NCBI GenBank assembly: GCA_022701365.1
Contig: JAKUHH010000015.1
Coordinates: 1-58,872, forward strand
Direction of reading: 5' to 3'
DNA from: Mycocentrospora acerina
Taxonomy: Eukaryota > Ascomycota > Dothideomycetes > Pleosporales
Length of the DNA stretch: 58,872 bases
The notes under the pieces were generated by a model that saw only the letters and a list, made by a program, of their open reading frames with translations, made no database searches and was not told the origin of the DNA. Both the position numbers and the translations under genes were made by a program. This document shows, one piece after another, positions 11,401-24,600 of this stretch. Position 1 is the stretch's first letter, and each line of letters begins with the position of its first letter.

Positions 11401-14400
11401 GCTACATTAGGATAAATTCTTACAGCGTTTTTAACATTTACTCCTTAATAGAAGCTCTTTAGGTAGATTAGCAACAAGGTGTATTACAATAAACCAGGAC
11501 TCCTGCGTTGCAGCTATTGCTAGCTAGAAGGGGCAGTGCTCTAAGTTAAACAACAGTCTATAAACATGCTTGGTACTGTATAAGGCCTGCTAGTTCTTAA
11601 AGCTAATTATTATATTATTAAAGAAGCAGCTTAATAGTTTTATAATTAGCCTAAGCAGCTGCCTAACAATAATAAGAAGGTTAAGGAAAAACAACAGTAT
11701 GTACTTGTCCTCTAGCGTAGCAGCTCAGGATCTAGCCTTCCTGCTTCTATAGTTAATTGTGTATCGCCTCTAGAGCATTTTAATAGCCTAGCTGCTATTA
11801 AAGGATATGTTCTTAGCAGCTGCAATAAAGTCCTGCACTACTTTTATATTAGTTGCTGTATTTTTTTGCAAATAAACACAGTTAATAGCATTTTAACATA
11901 CCTTTAAATCTGTAATCTCCTTTAGAGTAGTTAATCTTCTAAGAGTACTAATCTGCTGCTACAACTGCTTATTCTTTATTGCTAAAGCTCCCCTTGCTGT
12001 AGTTTTCTTAAAGTCTGTCTAGCAATGCATTACTGTAGAGTCTATTGTTGTCTTTAGAACTGTTATTAAGGCTATTATTGCTCTATTTCTTGTTTCTTAG
12101 TTGTGTTGCAGTAGCAGCAGGCAGTAAACTTAGCTATAGGTTAATGTCTTAAAGTAGACTAATGTTTAGAGTTTATTATTAAATGCATTAAACTCTATTA
12201 TAGAATCTGTAGATACAATTTGTTTCTTAATAAAAAGAAGCAAAGCAGTTACTTACAGGAAATAGCAGTAGGATCTTGTTATATCTGCTTGCCCCTAGGG
12301 GCAAGTTATAGCAGAAATTAATATTAGGAATACTAATATATTACATAAAGCTTATTCTTAATATTTACTAGCGTTAACTAACTATAACAGTTTTAACTAG
12401 GTGCTAGGCATTAACGCTAGAGCTTCTACAGCAGATTTTAAGTCTACTTACAGTTGCTATTTCCTGCGTCTTGCTAATGCTAATTATCTCTAATGCCTTA
12501 AGCTAGCAGTAGTGTAAGAAGAAAAGGAGATTGATAAATCTCTAGGCTAATAAGAGTCTGCAGCTAGAGAAGGCTGTTACACTTGTGCTCTTTGCTAGCT
12601 AGTTGCACTCTTGTAATAACGTTATCTTTAAAGATTGTTTAACTTAGTTAAAGTAGAGTTAATTAGCTCTTAGTCCTCTGTCTCTAATACCCTTGCGTCT
12701 AATACCCTTATGTCTGACGCTACAGCTAATCTATACTTTAGTAATTAGGCAGCAGTTAACTCCCTAACAGATCTGTGCGTGTCTAATCTTTCTAAAACCT
12801 AAAGGAGGAGCGTATGCTTCTGCGCTGCTGCTAATGCCTGCTCTTAAACTAAAGCGTGTCTTTGCAATGCTTAAGAGAGCAGCTTACTCTCTGTGCACTG
12901 CGCATCTGCTAAGTAGAGAGCAGATAGTTGTCTGTCTTTATTATAAGATTCTAACACGTCTATTTGTTGCTTAGAGATCTATTAAGCAATTACTAGCTAT
13001 ATTATCTTAAGTAGCTATTAAGCTGCTGTTGTAGACTAAAGTGCTAGATTGTTTGCAACTTCTAGGATTTAACAGATAAGATTACGCGCAGCTTGTGCAA
13101 TTATAGGCAGACTAATCTTGCAAGTCTCTTGTAGAACAAAGCTAGTAATATACTTGTGTTGTAGAGTTAGCCCTGCAAAGCTAGTAACAATAGACAGCAC
13201 GTTTCTCTACACCTTATGCTTAAATCATGCGCTGTAGGCGTTGCTGTCTTTGCCTAGATACTAATAGAGATAGTGCTCTAACGTAGTGCTTATAAAGTCT
13301 TTTGTGTTCTTATGTATGTAATTAAGGACCTCCTGCTAAAGGATTTAAGACTTATTATTAGCCTTGTTGCTATACTTTGCTTGCAGCGCAGGAACTAGGT
13401 CCTTCTGCAGTGCAGGTTTGTTATTATTGCAGTCTAAGACCTTTTTAGGTTACTTATTTAACTACTAACTAATATAAGACATTATAATGCTTATTAGCTT
13501 TTCTTCCTGCTTTATAGTCTTTAAAAGCGCCTAGATATTAATAAACTAGCGTGCTAGCTCTAAGAGCACTAATTAATACATGCTAAAGTACGCATTATTG
13601 CTTAGGTTTAGGAAGAAGTCTTGTTAATGTGTACCTAAGGGAGGTTCTATGTTAGGCTTAAGGCTAGGGTAGAACAACTCCTGCACATTGTGCACACTTT
13701 GCACTTGTAGCAAGCTAGCTAGCTTATTCTAATTAGCTAATTAAAGGTCTACTCTGTGCTAGCCTTGTAATTCTAAGGCAATTTCTATTACCTTATTTAA
13801 TGCAGAAAACTAATACTAGAGTGTTACTTAGCTTAAATGTGCAGAGCAGTTTTAGATAAAGATTGCACTTACATTATCTATCCTGCAGCTTGCTATCTAC
13901 TTAAATGTAGAGATATTAAAAGTTGCCTGCCTAAATAAGGTGCAGCACTATTAAGTAATTATTAGTCTCTAGCTAATATTTTTCTACAGCGTAGCTAGCT
14001 GTTAGACTAGGAACTTTACTTAACTGCTAAGCCTAAGGTGCTCTAGTATCTCTTACTTAACTAACCTATTTAAACCTTAAAACAGCTAGCTATTGTTAGA
14101 TAACAGAGTTGCTAGCTCTGTCTATATCTAACTATAGTTATCTAGAAGTATAATATCTTCTTAATTAGCACAAAGCTAGATGCGCAAATAAGGCAGAAGC
14201 GTGTCTGTCTTTTAGGTTAGCTTGTTGCCTAGGCTAGTATATGCAAGGGGCTAAAACCTTTATTATAGATGCTGCAAACCTACTAACGCTCCTCTTTTAG
14301 CAACTAACAAAGTTCTAGATACTCCTTAAATGCTTTAACTTAATAGTAGCCTGTAATAAGCTCTGCCTTTGCTCTACTTACGCTTACTTAACCTTTAAAT

Positions 14401-14835
14401 AATAGCTACTTTGCATCTCTCTCCTTAGCACCCTTAGCTGCAGCAGCAGCAGTCTAAGCCTAGCCCTCCTCTTCTAGGTAGTCTAGCATCTGCTGCACCT
14501 GCGTCTTAGAACAAGCGACCTGCAACTGATAGCTTCTGTCTTGCTAAAGAACGCCTGCCTTGTTAAAGATCTAGCAGAGGCAACGCTTATAAGCTTAGTT
14601 AATAGGTCTGTTTACACTAATACTCTATTTAGAGGTAAGCGTATTAATTAGAAATCTAGCTGTTATAAGTAGGTACAGCGCAGCTTAACTGTAGATAGAG
14701 TCTGCTTCTTTAATTTTCTTAACAGCTGCACGTTGCCTTTTCCTAGTTTTAATTATAATATCTGCACCTTTGCGCTTTATTGCAGTCTTAATTTTATATA
14801 AGATAAAGGTTTACAAAGAGCAGTGTTTTTAAAGA
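8500..14835 (-). pseudogene. very long decayed minus-strand gene, unknown family
   Basis: On the minus strand, reading frames can be followed from about 14.83 kb down to about 8.6 kb. I checked 14.83-13.9 kb, 11.4-10.0 kb and 10.0-9.3 kb codon by codon. Interruptions are almost only TAG or TAA. Near 13.87 kb a GTAAGT donor and AT-rich intron-like segment sit in the frame. The N-terminal part is basic (KTRKRQRAAVKKI). The middle has well-kept sequence such as LSVQVLRLINSS near 10.3 kb and KAASSKRLRVALAEGVSALN near 10.1 kb. Total coding capacity would be about 1,900-2,000 codons, perhaps from more than one gene. The family is not recognised. A subtelomeric helicase-associated protein or a large transposon protein are possibilities. 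Confidence 0.55.
12288..12304. repeat. single copy of the GCCCCTAGGGGC palindrome
   Basis: TTGCCCCTAGGGGCAA-type palindrome (here TGCCCCTAGGGGCAA) occurs once inside the decayed long gene, identical in core to the units of the array at 14.9-15.24 kb. Confidence 0.8.
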
Positions 14836-14899
14836 TGCAAGTTTATTATAGAAAAGCTAAAGGTTGCTAAACAAGTTATAAGCAGGTTAAGAGTTTGCA

Positions 14900-15245
14900 A
14901 ATCCTAGCACAGATATCTTGCTCCTAGGGGCAAGCAATGCCTAGACTTGTTAGCCCCTGCTAGCTCCCCCTGCTAGAGATACCTAGCTTCTATTCCTTGC
15001 CTTTAGGGGCAGCTTCTGTTCCTTGCCCCTAGGGGCAAGTTCTGTTTTTGCCCCTAGGGCAGCTTCTGTTCCTTGCCCCTAGGACAGCTTCCGTTCCTTG
15101 CCCCTAGGACAGCTTCTGTTCCTTGCCCCTAGGACAGCTTCCGTTCCTTGCCCCCAGGGGCAGCTTCTGTTCCTTGCCCCCAGGACAGCTTCCGTTCCTT
15201 GCCCCCAGGGGCAAGTTCTGTTTTCGCCCCTAGGGGCAACCTAAC
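14900..15245. repeat. GC-rich palindromic tandem array
   Basis: About ten units of roughly 25-30 bp with the plan GCTTCTGTTCCTTGCCCCTAGG. Full units carry the 16-bp perfect palindrome TTGCCCCTAGGGGCAA; others have the shortened CCCCTAGGACAG form or CCCCCAGG. The array is far richer in G and C than its surroundings. It lies exactly between a decayed long gene and a helicase 5' fragment, both on the minus strand. Confidence 0.88.
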
Positions 15246-15284
15246 CCTAAGCCATCAGTACAGTTTAGGTGAATAGTATATTAC

Positions 15285-15835
15285 CTTTCTATAAGTATCT
15301 ATACTTAGCCTTGCAATGCTTTTATAGTATATCTTAATTAACTGTAAGAAAGCTGCAGTTGTCTGCCTTACATTAAAATCTATTAAGCAGCTCTCTAAGC
15401 TCTTTAACTAGTAGTCCTAACAGCTTAGGCAGCTTAACATTATCTAGAGTTTAAATCTAATTATATAAATAGTATTTTAAAATCTCTTTCCTTGCCTTGC
15501 TTGCAAGCCTGTAATATTAACGCAAATGTGTATTAAGATTCCTTACTGCAGTCTTATGCTCTCTACAAATAAGAATATTATATTCTAATAGATAGCTAAT
15601 GCCTTCTATTATTGCAAGTAATCTATATTATAAATGCTGTAGTATGTAGAAGTGTGTTGTTAGTAGTAAGTTGTTAATAGTGTGTTGTTTACCTGTTAAT
15701 GTTTTAATAAGGTTATAGTTACATTAGCGTTTAACTTAAGCACTAAAGTTATCTTCTTTGCAACTGTACTGTTTACGCTACAATGTGTGCAACTACATGC
15801 ACTCTTAGAATAAGGCTAATTTTATTCTTGCAAAA
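15285..15835 (-). pseudogene. RecQ-type telomere-linked helicase, 5' fragment
   Basis: This stretch matches 24.54-25.09 kb and 26.70-27.24 kb base for base over long runs. Read on the minus strand it encodes the N-terminal segment of those copies, including NILICREHKTAV, the start of an OrsD-like (DUF3505) zinc-finger region typical of fungal telomere-associated RecQ helicases. The similarity stops near 15285, where the GC-rich palindromic array region begins, and near 15835 on the other side. It is therefore a truncated 5' piece of the helicase, decayed by RIP-type stops. Family assignment is from memory of the family; the duplication is seen directly. Confidence 0.7.
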
Positions 15836-15859
15836 AGGGTTTGTGCTAAGGTGTGTATA

Positions 15860-18580
15860 AACTGCATTTAAAAGAAGCATGCTAACTTTAACTTAAATCT
15901 AGCTACTATGCAACAGCAATATCTTCTCTACATATTTTTTAATGCATACTCTTGCTTAATTCTTGCTAATTCTTCTTGCATTAACCTAATCTTTTTAAGT
16001 GTTAGACTTATTAAACTGCTGTTTAACAGCTTTTACTTTTTAAGCCTAACTAAAGCTTTAGGGGACTTAGTTTAATGTAAAGTAGATTTACTTAGAAAGT
16101 CCTTAAATTCTTTATTATCTAATATATCTACTTCCTGTATAGCATCAGGAGTTTTCTTACTGCATATATTAGGATAATACCTAGGTGCTTGCAGAGTAGC
16201 ATTACAGAATAGCTAGTCTATATCTAAGTCTACATTAACAGTTAGTAGATCCTTATTAGTAATGCCTACAAACTAATGCTAAACATAACTGTTTTAATAG
16301 TATTATTTAATTAAGTCTAGCTGCAGTTTAGCTAGGTAGGCGCGATCAAGTGCGTACGCTCCTGCATGTGTTAAAGGGTTGTAACTAGTCTAGAAGGACA
16401 ACAGCTGCAGGAACCTGTTGTAGTCTTTAGGAGTATTTAGATTAAATAGTTATAAGAGTGCTAGAATATGCTTTTTGCTAATGCTAACTGCAATCTAGCA
16501 ATACACTTAGAGGTGTAGAGTTATAGGACATTCTAAGGTAGCCTGCTGTAGGCTCTTTAAGCAGGCAGCTAAGCTAAAACACGCTGTAGGATTATTGCTA
16601 ATTAAAAACAGGTGCAGATTTGTTGCTACTGTTGCGTTAATAAGGTTTAGTTGTTAGATAAAAAAGTTGCTAAACAGTCTAATGTAGGCTAAGTAGAGAA
16701 ATAAGGCTTGCTTAACTATAGGACATAGCACACAAACAATATAAAAAGAGTTATTTAACCTTGTGCTAGCTTTATTATAAGAGAATACTAGTATAATTTG
16801 TCTTTTGTAAATAAAAACGTTGCGTAGTGTAGCTGCTGTATTAGCCTATTATATAACATAAAGCTCTTCTCCCCTTACAGGCATGCTGCTAGTTAAGTAG
16901 ACGCTAGCAAACAATAGTCTAACAAAACAGTTACATTGCTTAAGGTAGGCAATTGCCCTTTTACGTCTATTGCCCTATAGTAAAAATTTTCCCTTATCTC
17001 TACTAAAAGCACAACAGCTAAGATGCTTAAAACTTAACTGTAGCTTATTATTAGGCTCTTGTAAGAATAAGTAACTAGGCTAATGCTTTGCAACATTATC
17101 CTTAACATTACAAAGATTAACATTAGGCTACTAGTTAAACATTAGTTTATGCGTTTCCTGTTCTATCTAAGCAAGGAGGAAATAAATAGTTTATTAGAAT
17201 TCCTGCAGACTAATTTTAGACCTAGCAATTTTAAGCGTCTTACTATTAAGTAACTAGGAAATGTTAGTTCTTGCGCCTTCGCGCTTTGCAATCGCCTGAC
17301 TATGCTAAAGGCGCTCTATTAGATATCCTATTAGAGAGAAACTGCTATATTAGAGATATTTAGGCTGTATCTTAGTACATAGTCTTCTCCTTTAATCTAA
17401 ATATGTTGCCTGTGCTAGCTATAGAATTTTTAGAGAATTATATACGCGTAGAGGCAATGCATACTTAAAGATAACAAGCTTCCTAATCTAGATTAAGGCT
17501 AAAAGATATAGTGTGTAATTATATGCTGTACAGAACGCAAGTTTGTAAGGATAGATACCTAACACACTAGAAAAATAAATAATAGCTTTGCCTTCTATTA
17601 TACTATCTAAAGATACATCTGTCTAGAATATAATAAGCAGCTAAAGCAAAGTCTTAAGAAGACTAAGCTAAGAATTAGAAGGGTTACAAAACTCTCCTTT
17701 AACCTCTATAAGTTTACTAAGCTCTGCCTATATAAAATCTATTGTCTCTAGTTAGGTTATTGTAAGTTTAAGACTATAGATCTTATATGTGTCTTAGCTT
17801 CGCTCTAAACACACATGCCTTAACTAAAAGACATAGCAAAGAAAGCAGTATATATAAGAGCAGTACTTAGTTTATGTAGTCTGTTGCTAGGGTAGTTTAA
17901 AGAGACAGGCGTAAAAATGCAAACCCTAACTGCGTAGCTAACAACATATAGCCCTTAGTGTTTGCACTAAGGTTTCTTTGCATCTGTTTAACATAAGGCT
18001 AGTAAGTTTAACTAACTTCTAGAGCCTTACCTCTGTAGCAGAGCAACTTATCTACTTAGTATAGTTCTATAACCCTAGATTAAAGCTTTTGTCTCTTAGC
18101 AATAGGACTTTTAATGTTGCTATAATAAGATAGAGCGGTTTGTGTGCAAACTAGCGCAGCTATCTACTACTACAAAGCTAGTCTGTGTTTTTGTTATGCT
18201 CTAGCTTGTCTAATAGGGATGTAGATCCTTGTAATTTATTAATAAGACATGCCTCCTCTTTAGCCTCTATCTTAAGAATTTCAGCAGTCTAAGGATTAGA
18301 AATTCTAACCTCTAGCAGTTTTACACCTAGTCCTCTATTTATGTTACTTCTAAAGAAAAAGGACGTAGCGTCTACGCGCTAGTATTTTCTAATCTTTCTA
18401 AAGGACACCTATTGTTAAAGGAAACATAAAACATCTTGTTACTAAACTGTACTTTGTCTAAAGTTGTAAACTTTGCAAAGATACTTTTAATAGTTGCCCT
18501 AGTTTATTCTAAGATATATGCAGTGTTAACAATAGTAACCTAGCACTAGAGCTGCTAGGAATTATAAAGGTAAGGTACTA
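15860..18580 (-). pseudogene. decayed minus-strand frames, unknown family
   Basis: Two good minus-strand stretches are visible. From about 16.5 to 15.87 kb a frame of about 210 codons reads with few stops (TPKDYNRFLQLLSF, then KEFKDFLSKSTLH, KKIRLMQEELARIKQEYALK). From about 18.5 to 17.75 kb further frames continue with shifts (for example TIKSIFAKFTTLDKVQFSNK and TAFFAMSFS). Stops are TAG or TAA with RIP context. It may be one gene with introns. I considered a DUF3435-type tyrosine recombinase because of a YYQNSYVWHRF-like segment, but this is not strong enough to name it. Confidence 0.45.
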
Positions 18581-19081
18581 TTTAGTAGCAGAGTAATATT
18601 AGAGTCTGTTTGCAAAACAGGAAGGTTATTATACTTCTTTACAACAGCTTAACAGAACAATAACTTAATGCAATAGTAGTACTGCAAGTAATAATACAGC
18701 GTCTTAAAAGGTATAACGCTCCTGCAGGGAGTGCAGAACAGGTAGCTATACTACAATAAGTAGGAAATAATGTTAGAGGCAGAGAAATCTTTAGCCTATA
18801 ACAACATTGTGTGTTAGCTAGGTAAATTGCATTCTACAGATGCATAATATACTTAAGCCTTTGTTAGATTTCTAGTGTAGACTGTCTACAAAGAATCTAT
18901 CCTAAGATTGTTAGAGCAAAGATGCAAGTAGTTGTAAAAAACTATATTGTTTAAAAAAATAACAAATAACAGCAGCAGAATAGGAGGGACATTTGCAAGT
19001 TGCGTAGAGTAATATAAGCTAATCTAAATAAAGCTAGTTTAGGGGCTCACCTAGGTCTAATGCTTAAAATAGGAGAAAGAG

Positions 19082-19140
19082 AGGCTGAACCTGCGCTAAA
19101 ACACAGATCAGGCCCGAACCGAAGCGTTCGCTGGGAGGTA
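19082..19140. other. short less-mutated junction with hairpin
   Basis: This 60-bp patch keeps CpG, TCA and TGA words, unlike both flanks. It contains CGAAC-CGAAGC-GTTCG (19115-19130), a 5-bp stem with a 6-base loop. It marks the left limit of the element copy that begins at about 19135. Confidence 0.5.
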
Positions 19141-21653
19141 GGCCTGCCTACACTGCCTAAGGTGCCTCTTAGCATTACCTAGATTAGTCCTAATTAATTC
19201 TAGGTGCTAGCAAGGCAGCAGGCTACTTACGCAGCAGAGCAAGCTAGCTTTACTGTTACTGCCTCTTGCAATATTAGCAAGGGCAACCTGTTTAATCTCC
19301 TTTGCAGCTGCTGCTCTTCTCTACAGACCTAGCTAAACAGTATGCCCTTAATAAGCATTCCCCTTATAATAAACATACTTATAGCTCTTCTTAGTGTCTA
19401 TTACTATACTAGGCGCGCTTAGGACATAGTTAACTGCTAGAGTCTTGTTAGAGGCAGCCTAACGCCTGTAGAGTGCAACTACTTGCTTACACTTAGTCTC
19501 TAATGCATCTAGGAGAACAAGACGCGTAAGATCTAAGATACTTAGCTGCTAGGTGTTTAGCAGGCTATAGAGGCTGCAAATGTAGGTGTTTTAGTATATA
19601 TAAAGAAGCTCTAAAGGAGGAGCCTTAGTTATACACAGAGTAACTAGGTACTAATAATTTACTAGTAAAGAAGAGAAAAGTCTTGCAGGTTTCTGCTTTA
19701 GCATTAGCTAGCTGCTAGTACTTGCAAAGGGTGTACAGTGTATCTATTCTCTCTCTTTATCTGCTTATAGTCTAATCTCTTTATATAATCTCTTTTTGCT
19801 ATATGTAATATAACCTTACATACCTTTGCAACTCTTTATACTAACTGCTAAGTCTCTTAATAGCACTAATAGAACAGCACAATACAGACTGTAACTACTA
19901 TAGCGTTGCTAAAGTACTCTCCTTACACTTAATGTGCATATTGCTTACTAAGCTAGCATGTGTACTCTCTCTAGTCTCTGCCTAACTCTCCTACATAGCT
20001 ACACTGCTAAATAATGTCTGCTCTTCCTCTTGTCTTTTCCTGTGCAGCTACCCTTATAATTAGCACTACTATATTTAGCTACTAGTAAAGCTTATTAACA
20101 TCCTCTCTTGTTGTACAGTACAGCTAGCTTACCTAATACTGCTAACAGCTGTAGCACCTGCCTTAGTTAACAATGCCCTGCTAAAAGCAGTCTAACTCTG
20201 CTCCTGTAACGCTAGGGAAGGCTATACACTGCAGCACTTAGTGTCTCTGCTATACCCCTGTTGCTGCCCCTCCTCCTCTATTGCTATTGCTATTACTATT
20301 GCTATTACTATTGCTATTACTATTGCTATTGCTATCTCTATTACTATTGCTATCTCTATTGCTATTGCTATTACTATTGCTATTGCTATCTCTATTACTA
20401 TTGCTATCTCTATTACTATTGCTATTACTATTGCTATCTCTATTACTATTACTAATTATCTAGCACACTGCGCAACCCTTGTAGACCTTATTAAAGATCT
20501 GCTGCACCTGCTGCTACTGTGCACTTGCCTTACTCTGCTTATCTTGCTAGCTACAAGCGCCTTCTCTACACTAATTATACCTAGCTATGTCTAGATTATT
20601 ACACTTTACTTGCTTGCTGTCTAGGTAGCTGCTTATAAGCCCTTGCTAACACTTGCTGCTAATAATAAATGTGCCTATTGCCTAGATGTCTAGGTTATTA
20701 GCCTTCTGCTTTATCTTTTGCTCTAGCTCTCCTCTCTCTACTAGTACTACTAAATTAACGCGCTTTTTAGCTTGTCTACCTTACCTACTCTCTTATGTGT
20801 AGTTAATTATGCTCTACAGCATGCCTACATAAAGCACATACATAATTCTAGTAATATTAATGCCTGTGCCTAGCGCTAACATAGCTATAATTAATCTCCT
20901 GCTTCTTAGCTAGCGCGCTAGCTGCTGCGCTTAACTAGCATTGCTAGCGTGATAGTACGCGCACCTAAGCGCTGTAGACAGCGCCTTGCACTGCTCTCTG
21001 CTGCAGCAGTATACTACCTTTTTATTTCTTTAGTTAAGTAGCTGCTGCTTGCAGCATTAATATATAGCTAATGCTGTCTCTTGCACCTTACTGCGCTTGC
21101 ACTATAATATGTAGTACTGCATATTTAGCAAAATAATAGTGCTTACTTAAATATATAAATTACACAAGAATAGTATTAAAGAGGAACTATTATTAACTTC
21201 TTCTATCTATTTTCCTTTCTACCTTTACATATTACCTTTATTAGCCTTATACATATCTATATACTGCTTTTTATGTATTTTACTTCTTATTCTTTTCTTT
21301 TTTTTTATTATACTCTTTTACTAGTCTATACTTAGTTTAGTATTAGGGTTTGCATTTTATTAGTATTAGCAAATGCTAACCTTAGCTATAAATACTATAA
21401 CCTTAACTACTTCTACCTTTTATCTTATGCATTACAGTATCTAGAGCAGCTATAGCTAATCCTAGTAGTACATTTTGTAGCACATAGTCTATTGTATAAT
21501 AAATAAGGTTATAGTATTAATTTACTATTCTTTATAACCTTTACTAATTTAAAAAAGAACTTTAAATTAGTAATGGCCTTGTTATTTAGAACGCTTTAAC
21601 TCCTAGTAAATTAGTAAGACTATTACTGTTTATCTTATTACTGTTAGGCATAA
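19135..21653 (-). mobile_element. repeat element copy A, RIP-mutated, inserted in helicase gene
   Basis: This 2.5-kb block is repeated in the same orientation at about 32.31-34.94 kb. On the minus strand it has a decayed frame (for example SIVIDTKKSYKYVYYKGN, then EIKQVALANIARGS) and a hexanucleotide array. Its right end is sharp: similarity to copy B ends at TTACTGTTA, and the next bases belong to a RecQ-like helicase frame that is cut there. The left end at 19135 is truncated relative to copy B. A related right end also occurs near 28.42-28.52 kb. The protein family is not recognised. A TA dinucleotide at the right end would fit Tc1/mariner target use, but no matching inverted repeat was found at the left. 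Confidence 0.6.
20281..20456. repeat. hexanucleotide array, GCTATT/GCTATC type
   Basis: About 29 hexanucleotide steps of GCTATT, ACTATT or GCTATC. In the minus-strand frame of the host element it would code an Asn/Ser/Asp-rich low-complexity tract. Compared with copy B, which keeps GCCATC units, the pattern is that of a fully C-to-T mutated array. Confidence 0.9.
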
Positions 21654-24600
21654 AAGTAACTAAAGATTCTTTAGCAGCGCTAGCTTTAGTCTCTAATTAT
21701 TGCATGTAAAGATAAGATAACACTTATTAACTACTACCTGCTGTAGTAGTCCTTTGCTACTAAGCAATCTAGTATAACCTAAAAAGTTGCTATTACTAGT
21801 TATATTGCCTGCTATGTCTGCGCTAATAACTACAACTGCTGCTAGATTGCCTTTGCTATACTTCTACTCTATGCAGTTTACCCTATATCTTTAGATCTAT
21901 CTTACTAAGTTTTTAATAAGTGCCTAATATAGCACTATAACTACTGTAACACCCTTTTTCTCTATAAGAGCTAGTACAGTAAATAGCAAGCTCTTACCTC
22001 TGCCTATTAGGAGCACTACTATAAGCAGTGTCTGTCTATCTAGCACAGCATGCATTGCCTGTTCTTGCTCTGCTAATTAAAATTTAACCTTGCTCTTCCT
22101 TAGCACCTGCTGCATTACCTTCTAAAGTGCCTCTTCTCTTTTATTGCTAGTCCTTGTTTGCCTTACTTATATTACTAGCTCCTTGCTTACTATCTCTTTA
22201 CAAACCTAAGACTCTTACCTCTTCTTTACTTAGCTCCTTATCCTGTCTTGCTCTGCTACTAATCTAAGATTTATTATAACCTTACTCTTATCTAGCCCTA
22301 AGAACTAATGCTATTGCATACTTAATAGTTAGAATGCTTTAATTAACTACATACTAAGATGCTTAATAATATCTACTAGCACACTGTAATTTCTAACCCT
22401 TATAGCAGTTGTTCTTAAATTCTGCAACTCTAGTGCACTCTCTTTATTATCCTCTATTTTAGCCTCTTCTATCTTACCTAATTTATCTTAATAACTATAA
22501 CTAAATAACTTACTAACTACTACTTTGCTAATACTAACAGATATGTGCTAGTAGCCTAGTGTGTGTAACTTAACACCTAGCTGCTTCCTAGTCTCTTATT
22601 TAAGCGCCTGTGTAAGCTAATTAGTCTTCTACAGCCTTTACTTATTAGCCTACACATAATTACTAAAGCAGCCTCTAAGAACCTTAACTTGCAGATACTT
22701 CTAGAATAGCTGTAAGTATACTAGATAGAGTACTATAACTTGCCTAAGATACAGTAGAAGAAATTGCAGTACTACTTTTAGCTTATCTTATTATAACTGC
22801 AATTTGTAATACTGCACTATAGTTATTACTTGTCTATCTACTACAAAAATGTTGCAGTCTTGCAGAACTCTATTTTAGTGCTAAATTGTTGTAATCTTAG
22901 TCTTTTAAGCTAGTTGCCCTAAAGTTATGTGTACATAGACTATTAACAGCTGCAAGAAGTAGTTAACCTGCAGTAAGTAGTGCTTTACTTGCTTCTTGTT
23001 CTACTTTTTATCTCTTAACTGTAATCTCTAACCTTGTCTACACTCTTTAGCTTAATTAAGCATCTACTCTAGTCTATAATTAAGACTATTATTATGCTAA
23101 CTAACAAAAGATATACCTTGCTATGTAAATGTAACATTATTAACAATCTGCCTAAGCTGCACTATAAATTAATCCCTAGCATTACTACTCTACAGCAACT
23201 ATTGCTACAGCATGTTTTCTATATCTGTAATAATGTCCTGCGCTATTTTGCAAAAGCAGGATAGAAAGATTAGGCAGCTATTAAGATAGAAAATCTTCTT
23301 ATCTTTTAACTAGCTAGCATTGCCTAAATTGCCTGCGTTTATAGCAATAAATTTTTTATATGCTAATAAGCTTAATATCTTACTTATTACACTGTACAAT
23401 CTGTCTACTATAAACTTCTACTGCATATGCAAGAAATTTTCTTAATCCTTATTAGTTTACTTATTGCATTATGCTGCTAAGAGTAGCTTCTCTGCACTAA
23501 GCACCTTTACATAGTATACTATCTTAGCTAGTATATAAGAATAGTTTTTTGCAGTATACAGCCTGTCTATCTTAGTGTTAATGCCTAGTACTGCTAAAAA
23601 ATATATTAACCTATTACTAAATAGATTATTACTAACAGGTTTAAATATAAATGCACTAAACAAGTTAAGTAATAACTCTAATTTTGCGCTTTTATTACTT
23701 ATATTAAGAGTATCTTATAGCTGTATAGCTTATATCTTCTATATACCTTTCTAGCAAAATAGTTCTTGCGCATCTTTTATTAAGTCTGTCTCTTTTTTGT
23801 GTTGCTTGCTGCAGTACAGCTAGCTGTTCTTATTATTATTATCTATGTTACTTTTAGCCCTGCTAGCCCTAGAACTAGATATAATCCTACTGCAATCTAT
23901 AGTGCTGTCTAATATAATACTATTACTATTATTACACTTACTGTTATTAATATTACTATCTCTTATAATATAGCAACTTTATATAATCTTTATTTCTTTA
24001 TTAGTAAAAATGTGCAGTATATAGTACACAAACTTAACTATATAGCTTATATAGACTGCCTAACTTTTAGGATTCTGTAATTATCTTAATAGCTACTAAT
24101 CTATCTCTAGTTACTTTGCACTCTTTAACTAGTGTCTTGTCTCTTGCCTAAGTGTTGCTAATCTTCTAACACTTCTCTTAATAAGCAGTTTAACTAAATT
24201 AGCAGCTTATTACAGCTTTATCTCCTTTCTATTAGGTAGTTAGGTTTAATAGGTAAGATGTGCTTAGTTATGCTTTGCTAAATGCTCTACTTAGCCTATC
24301 TGTTTAAACTAGCTAGTCTAATTAGTCTTTGCAGCCTCTGCATCTATAACCTATGCTGCTTCTTTATGCACCTGTCTTATCTCTTTCTATTTAGCTAATT
24401 GCTGCTGCACTACATCTAATTCTTTACTAGTAACTAAAGCTGTATTACTATCTACTGCATTTATAATAAAGTATTGCTATAGCCCTTTACCTTAGAAGAA
24501 TATCTGTAGCTTAACTTTATAGTAAAGCTTACTTATATTACTTTTCTATAAGTATCTATGCTTAGCCTTGTAATACTTTTATAGTATATCTTAATTAACT

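Noticed and set aside
15870..16530. DUF3435 or Starship captain-type recombinase.
   Set aside because: Only a weak resemblance around YYQNSYVWHRF; the catalytic Arg and His-x-x-Arg pattern could not be placed.
20241..20594. Plus-strand open frames of 117, 64 and 60 codons over the hexanucleotide array.
   Set aside because: They are products of the repeat in all frames (Ile-Ala, Tyr-Cys, Leu-only). The decayed coding frame of the element is on the minus strand.
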